Positions 25,123 through 35,160 of a DNA stretch of 64,000 nt are shown here, in pieces (within the stretch, counting starts at the first letter, position 1; every line of letters begins with the position of its first letter). The translations under genes were made by a program, and so were the position numbers. The stretch spans positions 23,079,248 to 23,143,247 of the forward strand of contig CAIIXF020000003.1 of assembly GCA_903813345.2 (NCBI GenBank), read 5' to 3'. The notes below the pieces were generated by a model. That model was given only the letters and a program-made list of their open reading frames with translations, had not been told where the DNA came from and did no database searches. The stretch comes from Owenia fusiformis (Eukaryota; Annelida; Polychaeta; Sabellida; Oweniidae).

Positions 25123-26100
25123 TGCTTTAAATTGACTAAATTTTTTTTTCAAAATCATCTACGTGTTCTCAGAAATTCAAATGTGACTTAAGATTTGACT
25201 TAAGATTTGACATTTGACCTTCAATGACCTTCTCAAGGTCAAAAAAGGTCAAAAAGGTCTGTTTTCAACTTGCTTCAAATTGATTAAAAAATTTTCAAAA
25301 TCATCTACGTGTTCTCAGAAATTCAAATCTGACTTTAGATTTGACTTAAGATTTGACATTTGACCTTCAATGACCTTCTCAAAGTCAAAAAACGTCAAAA
25401 AGGTCTTTTTTCAACTTGCTTCAAATTGACTAAATTTTTTTTTCAAAATCATCTACATGTTCTCAGAAATTCAAATCTGACTTTAGATTTGACATTTGAC
25501 CTTCAATGACCTTCTCAATGTCAAAAAAGGTCAAAAAGGTATTTTTTCATCTTGCTTCAAATTGACTAAATTTTTTTTTCAAAATCATCTACATGTTCTC
25601 AGAAATTCAAATATGACTTTAGATTTGACTTTAGATTTGACATTTGACCTTCAATGACCTTCTCAAGGTCAAAAAAGGTCAAAAAGGTATTTTTTCAACT
25701 TGCTTCAAATTGACTAATTTTTTTTTCAAAATCATCTACATGTTCTCAGAAATTCAAATCTGACTTTAGATTTGACATTTGACCTTTAATGACCTTCTTA
25801 AAGTCAAAAAAGGTCAAAAAGGTCTGTTTTCAACTTGCTTCAAATTGACCAATTTTTTTTTCAAAATCATCTACATCTTTTCAGAAGTTCAAATTTGACT
25901 TTACAAGTTCTCAGAAGTTCAAATCTGACTTTAGATTTGACCTTTGACCTTCAATGACCTTCTCAAGGTCAAAAAGGTCTTTTTTCAACTTGCTTCAAAT
26001 TGACTAATTTTTTTTTCAAAATCATGTACATGTTCTCAGAAGTTCTTCTTAAGGTCAAAAGGTATTTTCCAACTTGCTTTAAATTGACCAAATTGTTTTA
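25123..26100 (+). repeat. ~146-bp minisatellite rich in 'aaggtcaaaaaggt'
   Basis: There are about seven units, each with 'caaattgactaa', poly-T, 'caaaatcatctacatgttctcag' and 'tgaccttcaatgaccttctc'. The 'caaaatcat' landmark lies at 25150, 25296, 25444, 25580, 25727, 25862 and 26027, giving spacings of 135-165 bp. Units vary by loss or duplication of 'gatttgactttagatttgac' words. The first unit is fused to the LINE frame. Confidence 0.88.
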
Positions 26101-26529
26101 GGTGGTAACATTTTGTCATGTTAATGCCTTGTTTTTCTTTTTCTATGAACAGATTGTATCATTTAGAGCAATCTATTGGGTACATTTTCTGAAAAATTCA
26201 AAAGATTCTGTTTGGTGACCTTTCCCACCTCATACTTTTAGCTATTTTTCAGTCACATTTTCAGAGGGCTGAAAAGGTTATTTCATCATGCTTAGGGTCA
26301 TTCTGACCATGAACATTGTGATCCTGGACCTGTAAATGGTATGTGGAACTAGTTGAATAAATGTCTAAAAATGCAAAATTTTTTGTCACTTCCTGTTTTG
26401 TCATTTCCTGTTAAGTATCATGGCACCTTAAACAACTTTATTGATTTCTTCAGAGAAAATTTTTATTATATCAAGCCTTTTGACTTGTATCGTGATTTTG
26501 AAACAGTATACATGTATGACGTTTAAGGA

Positions 26530-27600
26530 CAATGGAAGATTTTTACGGAGTTATAGCTTTCGACTGCAACTGCATCCTTCATCAGTAACATTCTCTTTGA
26601 TTTCCCGCCAACCCAGCTGTCCTTGAACTTGAACCTAACCTTGGCTTCACGGTTTCTAGCAATGAGATAACCTGAATCTCTGATCAGGGCTTGTTTATCT
26701 AAGTGTATATGTATTACTTCCTTAACTTTTCTATCAAAGACCTTACTTTCCTTATCAACAATACTGAAATCGCTAGTGTTGTCGCAATTAATCGATACAT
26801 CAAGATATACATCGCCAAAAGTGATTCTGGTTATGCATGGATGTCTGAAACAAAACATCAATATTCATTGTTTAAAAACAAACTGCTAAAAATCACCTTT
26901 TCTTATCTCGTTTTGACGTAAATGTCTTATCTCATTGCTTAGTTATTTTCTAATGTTCTCAAATATTTTTTCGCTTTAAAATGCCCTTCAACTTTTACTT
27001 TGTTTTCCCTTCACTTTTCCCAGAAGTACAAAGTACTATTACTTATTTGTTGCATTCAGTATTTTAGTGCATTTGCATTCAGTATTTTAGGGCACTTTTT
27101 CTCCGACCTTTCCCCTATGTACATTGGATGTGCATCGATGTTTACTCCAGAAAATTCCCGATGCATTGGTGTACGATTATGGCACATCGCGACAACACTA
27201 GTAATCGCTCCAGTTAATCCTATGCCCTGTTGTATATGAATGTTCAGCTAAAGCAGACAATGTTTCTTTTCCTAATCTTAAAGCAGTCTGATGTTCCTTG
27301 ATCCGAACATTGGTCTCTTAGTTTCTCCTATATGAGCTCAGTCTTGACATTTAATTTTGTAATTAACTTGGGAGATATTAGACTTTGGACTCAGATCCTT
27401 AGGTGAGACTAACTCCTGTTTGATAGTTCCAGCAGCTTTGAAATAAGTTTTCACTCCTGCACTATTAATTAAAAACTCTTTCTAAACGTTGGGATGTGCC
27501 CTGTACATATGATAGGGTAACACTTTACGGTCTAGTCTAAGATTCATTGCTATCTGGGTCATCTACGGTAAGTTTCATACAGAACGTACCCTGTTACATT
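26530..27600 (-). pseudogene. Penelope-like retroelement fragment (linker and GIY-YIG endonuclease), broken
   Basis: Read on the minus strand, pieces in two or three frames line up with the C-terminal part of Penelope-like elements. In order they are KVLPYHMYRAHPNV, KTYFKAAGTIKQELVSPKD, then QVNYKIKCQD leading to (Y)IGETKRP of the GIY-YIG nuclease, AEHSYTTGHRINW, SIVDKESKVFDRKVKEVIHIH and ALIRDSGY. Stop codons and frameshifts break it, and a 429-bp MITE splits it between the GHRINW and SIVDKE parts. The polymerase domain is missing. It is an old antisense insertion in SEH1 intron 1. Confidence 0.75.
26773..27201. mobile_element. MITE inserted in the Penelope-like fragment
   Basis: Both ends read CTAGTGTTGTCGC inward (26773 and, complemented, 27201). 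The retroelement reading is interrupted exactly here and resumes on the other side, and a short 'cgatt' direct repeat flanks the junctions. The 429-bp interior is AT-rich and non-coding. Confidence 0.7.
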
Positions 27601-27770
27601 ATGCCAAATATCACTCCTACACTATTAATTAAAAACTCTTTCTAAACGTTGGGATGTGCCCTGTACACATGGTAGGGTAACACTTTACGGTCTAGTCCAA
27701 GATTCATTGCTATCTGGGTCATCTACGGTAGGTTTCATACAGCACGTACCCTGTTACATTATGCTAAATA
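27451..27770. repeat. 160-bp tandem duplication within the Penelope-like fragment
   Basis: 27451-27610 and 27611-27770 are direct copies at an exact 160-bp offset with only a few differences ('gtacatatgatagg' against 'gtacacatggtagg'). A third copy begins at 27771 but diverges within a few bases. It lies immediately before SEH1 exon 2. Confidence 0.85.
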
Positions 27771-27836
27771 TCACTGATCTTGTACGATATTATTATGATT
27801 ATCTTGCAAGATATTTGAATGTTTTTTATTATTCAG

Positions 27837-27887
27837 GTTTGGGATCTTGGAGATGATGAGGAATGGAAATGCACTGCAGACTGGAAG
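27837..27887 (+). CDS. SEH1L: Nucleoporin SEH1, exon 2
   Basis: A 51-bp exon between 'ttattattcag' and aag|GTAAAT, phase 0 on both sides. It encodes VWDLGDDEEWKCTADWK, which completes the VKVWD strand of WD blade 1 and the acidic loop to blade 2. Confidence 0.95.
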
Positions 27888-28332
27888 GTAAATTATATTT
27901 ATTTTTGGGGAGTCATCTTATTGTGTATAGTTTGTAATCATGCTAAAACCAGTGGTTAAGATATTTAAAAAGTTGTTAGAAATTAAGTGACTAGATCCAT
28001 GAATGTGTATTTACTCTACTATAAAGGCATACACTGAATCATACAAAAAAGAACAGTTTAATATGATAGCATTTACTGGTTGATTGATGAATTTTGATAC
28101 TATTCGATATGCCACACAATAATTTGATTAATATGGGGTCTCAATTATCCCATTCCCACATTAAACATGCATTATGGTAATGTTGCATTACTAAGTATAA
28201 GTTAGTGAAGATTACATTCATTGAATAACTTTTAATAAATTTTAGAGGCTAAATAGATAAATAAATAAATAAATTAGAAGTTATTCTCTAGGATTGTTTT
28301 ACTAACAATGTCAACATTTTGATTGTTTTCAG

Positions 28333-28438
28333 ACTCATTATGGTTCTGTGTGGAGAGTCACCTGGGCTCACCCAGAATTTGGACAAGTCATTGCCACATG
28401 TTCATTTGACAGAACAGCAATAGTCTGGGAGGAAATAG
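28333..28438 (+). CDS. SEH1L: Nucleoporin SEH1, exon 3
   Basis: A 106-bp exon between 'gttttcag' and ata g|GTATGT (phase 1 at its end). It encodes WD blade 2: [18 protein letters not shown], then [17 protein letters not shown]. The GQ[11 protein letters not shown]3-WEE pattern is typical of SEH1. Confidence 0.95.
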
Positions 28439-28987
28439 GTATGTTAAATTACTGAACATAGATTTTCTAATGTTAACAGGCATGCAGGATTGCAAAAAAC
28501 ACTGAAATTCTCTATTTATTTTTTATTTCTTCATTTCTTCATTCTTGGTCTAGGGTATTTCAATTCTTTCTAAGCTTAGCAAAGCCCAATTTTGAAGGAT
28601 GCATTTATATACATGTTTGACATTCACTTCAACTCAGACTGTTCAGTCACGAAACTGGGCATTAGCTTGGAGTATGTGTCCATTCCAAATATAATGGTTT
28701 GACTGAAAGTCAAATGTCATAGGCAAATTAACACACAAGTCAGAGAAAGCCATATATGTTAGACAATAACATATTTATTGGTAATATATATCGGCATCAT
28801 ATTTCACGTGTGTCTGAACTTATTAGGATACTCAGTCACATTGTACATCTGTGATCATGAATCTTCAGTATGTACATTTATAGGTCAAGGTCACCTTGAA
28901 GTTCAATGTACAGTGTATATACATCTCAATATATAAGTCTGCTGAATCTCTATTTGTTTATTATTAACAATATGTTTAATTTGATAG

Positions 28988-29106
28988 TCGGAGAATCAAG
29001 ACAAGAGCACGGACAAAGCCACTGGGTGAGACGAGGCACACTTGTAGACAGTCGCACATCAGTCACTGACGTAAAGTTCGCTCCTAAACACCTAGGTCTA
29101 CAATTG
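28988..29106 (+). CDS. SEH1L: Nucleoporin SEH1, exon 4
   Basis: A 119-bp exon between 'tttgatag' and ttg|GTGAGT, ending in phase 0. It encodes [20 protein letters not shown] followed by [20 protein letters not shown]. The loop and blade 3 entry are almost diagnostic for SEH1. Intron 4, which follows, contains a copy of the 'caagtgggtgcaaa' element. Confidence 0.96.
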
Positions 29107-29127
29107 GTGAGTATGGATATTGATATG

Positions 29128-29240
29128 TTGCACACCAGGATTTTTTCTCAAGTGTGTGAAAAATTGATAATTTTGACCAAAGTTTTTCAAAGCACCCAAT
29201 TTCTCATGATTTTTCTCATTCTCAAGTGAGAGCAAATGTT
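29128..29240 (+). repeat. Dispersed 'caagtgggtgcaaa' element, copy 2 (SEH1 intron 4)
   Basis: 'ttttttctcaagtgtgtgaaaaattg', 'ttgaccaaagttttt' and 'tctcatgatttttctcattctcaagtg' match the order of words in the copy at 5887. Confidence 0.6.
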
Positions 29241-29393
29241 TTTATGTGGTAATTACAGTAATTATTATAGTAATTTTATCTTACATTTTTAAAAGCAGCA
29301 CCATTCAGAAATTTTTACCTCTACTTGACTTCGTGTGGAGAAAAATGTTGAGAACTCTGCATCGTTACTTGACCCCATGTATGTTGATTGTAG

Positions 29394-29524
29394 GCAACAT
29401 GTTCCTCAGATGGTGTTGTTAGGATATATGAGGCGCCTGATGTGATGAATCTGAGTGGCTGGACCCTTCAACATGAGATCAATTGTAAAATAAGCTGCAG
29501 TTGCCTGTCATGGAATCCTTCAAG
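29394..29524 (+). CDS. SEH1L: Nucleoporin SEH1, exon 5 (last one seen; gene is partial)
   Basis: A 131-bp exon between 'gattgtag' and tca ag|GTTAGT (phase 2 at its end). It encodes [20 protein letters not shown] and [20 protein letters not shown], the end of WD blade 3 and start of blade 4. Together the five exons give about 172 residues, against roughly 350 for the family. I found no later SEH1 exon on the plus strand up to the sequence gap at 40220, nor after it. An opposite-strand GPCR occupies that space. The 3' half may lie in the gap, elsewhere because of misassembly, or may truly be missing. The last 84 bp of this exon are duplicated directly downstream. Confidence 0.94.
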
Positions 29525-29660
29525 GTTAGTGTGTTATAATCTCAGTTTCTTGTGATGAATCTTAACGACTGGACCCTTCAACATGAAATCAATTGTAAAA
29601 TAATCTGTAGTTGCTTGTCATGGAATCCTTCAAGGTAAGTGTGTTATGATGCCAGTTTCT
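29441..29660 (+). repeat. 110-bp tandem duplication of the 3' part of SEH1 exon 5 with its donor
   Basis: 29441-29550 and 29551-29660 are direct copies. Copy 2 retains the coding frame ([17 protein letters not shown] and CSCLSWNPS), has mostly silent or conservative changes, and has an even better donor (ag|GTAAGT at 29635). A possible acceptor 'ctcag' ends at 29545. An exon 29546-29634 would be 89 bp, enter in phase 0 like exon 5 and leave in phase 2 like exon 5. It could be a new alternative exon or a dead duplicate. Confidence 0.9.
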
Positions 29661-31235
29661 TGCAATTTGTGTAATGTATGTTAGTTTATTGCCGTATTTT
29701 GGCTAGTAATACCCCATTAGTATATTCCATAATATGTTGTTACATATTTTTCTCTCGAAGACAGAGCCAGAAATCAGACATACAAGTACATACCACAGTA
29801 CTTTGTAATAGTTGTGCACCACTCATTCAAACACATAGTGACTCATTGATGAATCCAGTTGTATTATTTTTCTCAACATAATTTCATCAGTGACAGAAGT
29901 TGATTACCTCTATGTATTTTTTTATTTATTTATTTATATCTTTTATGTCGCTTGACAAGTGCTTAATTGCTAGTTACTGTGCTTTCAGGAAGATAAGCTC
30001 ATCTGAGAAAAGGTATTTTTTATTGTAAATACCAACGTTTATTGTTCTATCAAGATGCGTAAAAATAGAAATGTCAATTTTGATTCCTAGATTAGTCATG
30101 ACTTATAACCAAATATACATAAGCTTCATTTTCCCTTTTTATGTTAAACATATATCATAAGATTCTTGTACAATATATTGATAACTTCTGAAAAGGGAAA
30201 TATTAAAGGTTCTATTAAATCATTAATTTAAAACACAAAACACAAGCAATCACAGATTTAAACTTCTGTTCAAATTGCGAAGGTGAATTTCCGTAATGAC
30301 ACAATTTGTTGAAATTTGACTTTGCACTAAGTGCATTATAAAATGCATTATAAAAATTGACAAGTTCAAGTTGGCAAGTTTTACATATTACCAGCAAGTT
30401 TTCAAGTTGACAAGTTTTACATATCACCAGCAAGTTTTCAAGTTGACAAGTTTTACATATCACCAGCAAGTTTTCAAGTTGACAAGTTTTACATATCACC
30501 AGCAAGTTTTCAAGTTGACAAGTTTTACATATCACCAGCAAGTTTTCAAGTTGACAAGTTTTACATATCACCAGCAAGTTTTCAAGTTGACAAGTTTTAC
30601 ATATTTCCAGCAAGTTTTCAAGTTGACAAGTTTTACATATCACCAGCAATTTTTCAAGTTCACAAGTTTTACATATTACTAGGAAGTTTTCAAGTTTTAC
30701 ATATTACCAGCAAGTTTTCAAGTTGACAAGTTTTACATATTTCCAACAAGTTTTCACAGGAAACTATATAAAAGAATGTAATAATTAGTGTCTATCGTGA
30801 TTAGAACACTATTAAGTGACACAATATATGTTATAATTACAGTTAATCCAAATACAGTAGGATGATGATGTTAACATGATGTTTCCTTGTCATGGAATAA
30901 TGGGGTCAGCTGGCATTAATCAAGAATCATATCCATTGTCTAATCATTAATCTAATTATGGAATGATTTTCTAAGTAAAGTAACTCTTAATATTACAAAC
31001 CAATTACTATTATTTTTAGCTTTTCTTTTTATGTTTTTGAAACCTTTTATTTCATGCTAGAAAAGCCCAACTTGTCGTTGAAAAAATAGTATTGGCAAAT
31101 TATGTAGATAAAACTCTAAATATTGTATTGAAATGCCAGTTTAATCAGATTTTAGGGAGAAAATTTTGTAAAAGGAGTAGACGGACAAAGGTCCACTGTT
31201 GTGTCTAATACTTTTTTGCGAAGGTGAAACATATA
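29661..31235. other. Non-coding stretch with a 36-bp minisatellite
   Basis: No coding exon is recognised. If SEH1 continues, this is part of its intron 5. The only structured item is the minisatellite at 30362-30760. Confidence 0.55.
30362..30760 (+). repeat. 36-bp minisatellite ('caagttttacatatcacc')
   Basis: There are about ten tandem units, seven of them nearly identical, made of 'caagttttacatatcacc' plus 'agcaagttttcaagttga'. Each 36-bp unit is itself two related halves. Open frames exist on both strands only because 36 is a multiple of three. It is not a CRISPR array: there are no unique spacers. Confidence 0.95.
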
Positions 31236-32313
31236 CAGTGCGTATAAAAAAAACGCAACAGATTGTTATCTGGGAATATCATTCATTGATATTTGGTCAT
31301 GGTTGGGTGAGTAATCATTCCATTTGCAGAGTGGGCCAAAATTAGCTTGGGACCAAGTTATAAACATTGCAAAAATCAGTGTACGGAGCCCGATGCAATA
31401 TTGGAAGAAAAAATAAAACCAATGCTGACTGCATCCTTTTCATTCAATGTACCAAAATTCAGCTGGGACTTCAGTTTTAAACATTGCCAAAGGCAGTACA
31501 AGGAGCATAGGAGCTATTGGAAGAAGGTGTGACAGGTGTGGCATAGACAGTGTTCATACTCATACTCTTGCAAGAAAACATCCTATAACCCCTCCAAATT
31601 GCCACCACTTCCTTGCACATAAAGATGCGCTCATCTGTCCATGTCATGCATGGTTCAGCCCTGAGTCATCTGCATGGGCAATTCTTTCTCGAGGTTTTGC
31701 AATATCTGGTGGATAGGACCAATTCAAGTCAGGGGAACTTCCATTGGCACTTAGCCCTTGTGGTCGCCGGGTTGGCCTAGTGGTTAAGGCATTGGTCTGA
31801 AAAGCAGGAAGTCTGGCTTCAGGCTGAAAAGTAGAGGTCTTGGGTTCAAACCCAGGTCACAGCACTTCTTGTGATTTGTCTTTGACCTACGACTGCTGAC
31901 CTATGCCGGCGATTACTAGAGTGCTGCTAACTCGATAAAAGGCTGACACTGGCTAGAATTGTCCATTGTTCTAGCCAGGATAAAGATACCAGTTCTTCAA
32001 CTCGACAATTGGAAGAACTGCTCTACCTTAGTGACTAATTTGTCATGATATGACATCTAAAGAGTCAATAAAAGATATATATATATATATACTGATTTTT
32101 GCAATATCTAAAACTTGGAGCAGAGCGGATTTTGACCCACTGTGCAAATGGAAGGATTTCTCACCCAACCATTACCACATGTGAATGAATGACATATCAT
32201 TGCAAAGAGGAGAGACGTGGCTTTATGGTACATTGACTTAAATTGATGTAGTCATCACTAGTTTTGTGATTTTACGAGATAACTACTTGTTGCGTTTTTT
32301 TTGATACGCCCTG
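31236..32313. mobile_element. Tc1/mariner-type non-autonomous element, TA target duplication
   Basis: The left end reads CAGTGCGTATAAAAAAAACG and the right end, reverse-complemented, CAGGGCGTATCAAAAAAAAC, each flanked on the outside by TA (31234-31235 and 32314-32315). Longer inner homology is also inverted ('ggttgggtgag', 'ccatttgca' and 'gtggg' words on both sides). The 1,078-bp element has no transposase frame and contains a SINE. Its right end lies inside the open reading frame of the GPCR gene. Confidence 0.85.
31766..32095 (+). mobile_element. tRNA-derived SINE
   Basis: The head resembles a tRNA gene: an A box in 'ttggcctagtggttaaggc' and a B box in 'gggttcaaaccc' (31842-31853), the two RNA polymerase III internal promoter parts. 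The body follows ('ctgctaactcgataaaagg', 'ctagccaggataaagatacc'), ending in a (ta)n tail near 32075-32094. The spacing between boxes is longer than in a real tRNA because of an inserted 'ggaagtctggcttcaggctg' segment, so this is not a functional tRNA gene. It is nested inside the Tc1/mariner-type element. Confidence 0.82.
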
Positions 32314-33113
32314 TAAAATGTTCATGATTTCATCTCTGAATTGTTTTCCACTTGCGCAATACATGAAAAAGTTAGCACAAAAATTTGTATAGAATACGAA
32401 CAGTAAACATGACCATATAAGGGCATGTTGTGCATTGGCATCTGGGCATATTCTGGTGTCCCCTGGATTGTACGGCTCTATGAGATACATGATTGCCATT
32501 GGCGCCACCAATAGAATATAGTTGATACTAGCCGAGATCAACATTAAAGTCATTTTGTCCACAGAATCTCTATGATTCTTTGGGGTTCTCATATTTGATG
32601 TCAGGGACACCATAGAGCTTGTGCTATTTGTTTCGTACATAGCTTTTTTACTTATAGTGTTTATCTCGGTATTGGAAATATTTCGATAATCACACAAAGC
32701 CTGTCTGTATCCTATCATTTCCACACATACATTTTCAGCACCATATTTGTCAATCTTCTGAAATTCATTTTTAGATTGTGTCAGATGATCACGTGTTCTT
32801 AGCTGTTTCTTCAATTTAAATATAATCATAATATTGCCAATGGCAATAACCGCAAATGGCAAGAAAGTTCTTGTGATTAGATCCATTGTTGGCCTATAGT
32901 TGAGCATGAAGTGCTCTAGGTTAGAGTCATCAGTTGATATGGAACACCCTGTAGCTTTTGTAGTGATGTTTTTCTCATCTGTGATGTAAACAGGACCGTA
33001 TGACCAGAAGTAATGCATGTTGATGCCTGCTAAGGAAATATAGATGGCGATTATCCCAATCCTGGCATTTTGTGTTGTGCTGTAGATGCGCCATTTCAGT
33101 GGCATGTAGATAC
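32272..33113 (-). CDS. Class A (rhodopsin-like) GPCR, exon 2: TM4 to C-terminus
   Basis: After acceptor 'tttaag' (33115-33114) the frame reads GIYMPLKWRIYST, completing the TM3/ICL2 motif ERVLGIYMPLKW with exon 1. Next come TM4 (ARIGIIAIYISLAG), an extracellular loop with the sequon NIT and the conserved Cys (KATGCSIS), and TM5 (FLPFAVIAIGNIMIIFKL). A ~90-residue third intracellular loop rich in Ser/Thr/Asn follows, then TM6 (LISASINYILLVAPMAIMYL), and TM7 (LLFVFYTNFCANFFMYCASG) with NFFMY in place of NPxxY and helix 8 KQFRDEI. The layout matches invertebrate peptide-receptor-like GPCRs; the ligand is unknown. The last ~13 residues (GVSKKTQQVVIS) and the stop come from the terminal inverted repeat of the transposon at 31236-32313. 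The whole protein is 402 aa. Confidence 0.88.
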
Positions 33114-33352
33114 CTTAAACAAATAGTATATAAACTAAGATTGAATCACAAATGATATCAATGTTAAATGATTATGTATTAACAGCTACATATATATTTA
33201 TGGAGCTGTTATTGTATAGATGTACATTATATCCATGCACGTGCTTGCCATCTAATATTTCAATTAGTAAAAGAAATGGGGGCATTTTAGTTTCTGGTGT
33301 CTGCCTTATGTTTACTCAACTAGCATTTTCAGTGCTCTTTTTGGGCTCATTA

Positions 33353-33477
33353 TATCATCACCAGTAATGGTGACATATTGTTATAGTCTACAAATTTTTG
33401 TGAATAGTGTTTGGCAGTTGGTGTCTGTAACAAATGGTATGTTGTGACATTATGCATGTTAATGACTTATTTTTCAC
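33353..33477 (-). repeat. Short dispersed repeat 'taacatgcaaaatg', copy 4 (reversed; GPCR intron)
   Basis: Read on the minus strand it has the 'taacatgcataatg' head, the 'ccatttgttacagacacc' block and the 'tcaccattactggtgatga' hairpin end of the family. Confidence 0.7.
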
Positions 33478-34849
33478 TTGTCTGGATCTCTATATTATAA
33501 CACATTTAAAATGAGTTGCAACATACAGTTGCTATCATTAAGAATAGGAAAGAATGTTGAAATACCAAAGAAATACACATGAAATTATCTATGATTCACT
33601 TTCCATTTGTTTGGTGCCTGTTGCCATTTAACAACCTCCGAGCCTTATTTATAACATCCTGAAATCTAAGTGTTGACATCTAAGCTTTAGCATTATCTTA
33701 ATGATATTTGTTCATTATCATTAATAGTGTAACCCTGAGGGTGACAGCTTGGTACATTAAGCTCTAAAAATATGAGATATGAATATACATTTTTTTATGT
33801 TGATAAGATATACAGGACCCGAAGTTTGCCATCATGGCTTAATGATAGGTTTACTGAAATCAATTGTTTCGATTTTAAATGAGTAAGTTTGTTCTGCATG
33901 CCTGAGTTGGCACATACGTTTTCTTTGCAACTTTATCATTTATATTATTATTAATTCTTGATTACCAGGCCTAATAATGCTTCTTGATTACCAGGGCCAA
34001 TAATGCATTGCTTCGGCCCTTGCTCTATATGTAACACGGTTTTGATAAAAAATGATAATAAAAACCTTTAAACCTAAAAAAGCACAAAATTCAGTAAATG
34101 TCATCTTGATCAGGTAGTTAGATTTTTATCAGACATGTTCTCAGAATTCTGATTGGTAAAGAATAGATCAGATGATTATCTCTAACTCAAGGAGAATAGA
34201 TGAAGCTCTCTTTTGAAAAAGCAAAATAGAACTATTGGAAATCGTACACTAATGGCAATCTGGTTGTAGAATTATAGAACATAATTTGCGATATGAAGAA
34301 TGCTTTTGCCTCCTCATTAACTAATAATAAGGTATTATATGTATGTATAATATGTATAATTAACAAATGCATGAAGGTAAATTTGCAATAACTCACATGG
34401 GATGAGATCTTATACCTGGTACCAATAGAAAAATTTAATCTTGGCATTGATTTTCCCATTTTTTCTTTACATGGTGCTAAATCCTTATACATGTATTACC
34501 TTCTTTGGTGAAACTAGTTGATAATTAATAAATATTGTTGACAAGGTGCAAACTTGTTTTTAACAGGGTGGTAGCACCTGGTCAAAATGCTGCTCTTCCA
34601 GCAGGGTTTGAAATTAGCGAGCTAAATATCCTAGCAGGGTTTTAAAATAAATTATGAACCTGTCACACTAAAGAAAAATAATGATTTAGTATAGAATAAA
34701 GCAAAGGCATTAGACATTTTGTTTACACATCAAATTATACAAATGGAAGTAATACTTTTGTTTCTTCATTCATATTCTGTACTAAAAAAAGAGAAACAGA
34801 CTTGACTAAGGTGAGGAAGATGTCACTAAAAGGTTTTACATTAACCTTT

Positions 34850-34995
34850 GCTCTCCCCAGTATTTTCAGGAAAGGGTGTGCAAAAGGTGTGCAAGAATTC
34901 TGTCCAAAGTTGGTCAAAATATGCCAATATTCCATGATTTTTCTCACTTTTTTCAAGTGGGTGCAAATAGGTTTCAGGTGGGTGCAAGTCTGCAA
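34850..34995 (+). repeat. Dispersed 'caagtgggtgcaaa' element, copy 3 (GPCR intron)
   Basis: This has 'ttggtcaaaatatgccaata', 'ttccatgatttttctcac', 'tttcaagtgggtgcaaatag' and 'caggtgggtgcaag', in the same order as the copy at 5887. Confidence 0.75.
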
Positions 34996-35160
34996 GACTT
35001 CATAAGCCCAAGTAGGCGCATTTGCCCATTTGGATTAATGTTGGAGAGATCTTTGCTCAATTCTTGACAAAAGCAAATACCCTGAATTGAAACAAACTTT
35101 TCTTCTGGCCAACACATTATTCAGTATTAGATAATATATATTTAGCTATTTTGTTGCAAG

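Larger units (their letters stand above)
23895..26356. mobile_element. 2.46 kb TIR composite carrying a LINE fragment and a minisatellite
   Basis: The ends are ~115-bp inverted repeats: left 23895-24010 starts 'tcaactagttccacatacca' and right 26240-26356 is its complement with roughly 90% identity. Enclosed, in order, are a non-LTR reverse-transcriptase fragment (24297-25122), a ~146-bp minisatellite (25123-26100) and a truncated copy of the 'taacatgcaaaatg' repeat (26100-26132). No transposase is present, so this is a non-autonomous element that acquired foreign DNA, or a large foldback. No target duplication was recognised. Confidence 0.75.

Noticed and set aside
30362-30760. CRISPR-like regular array
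   Set aside because: Units are directly adjacent with no unique spacers, the context is a eukaryotic intron, and there are no cas genes. It is a minisatellite.
31766-31860. tRNA gene
   Set aside because: A and B boxes are present, but the spacing is too long, the anticodon and acceptor stems do not close, and a SINE body with a (ta)n tail follows.
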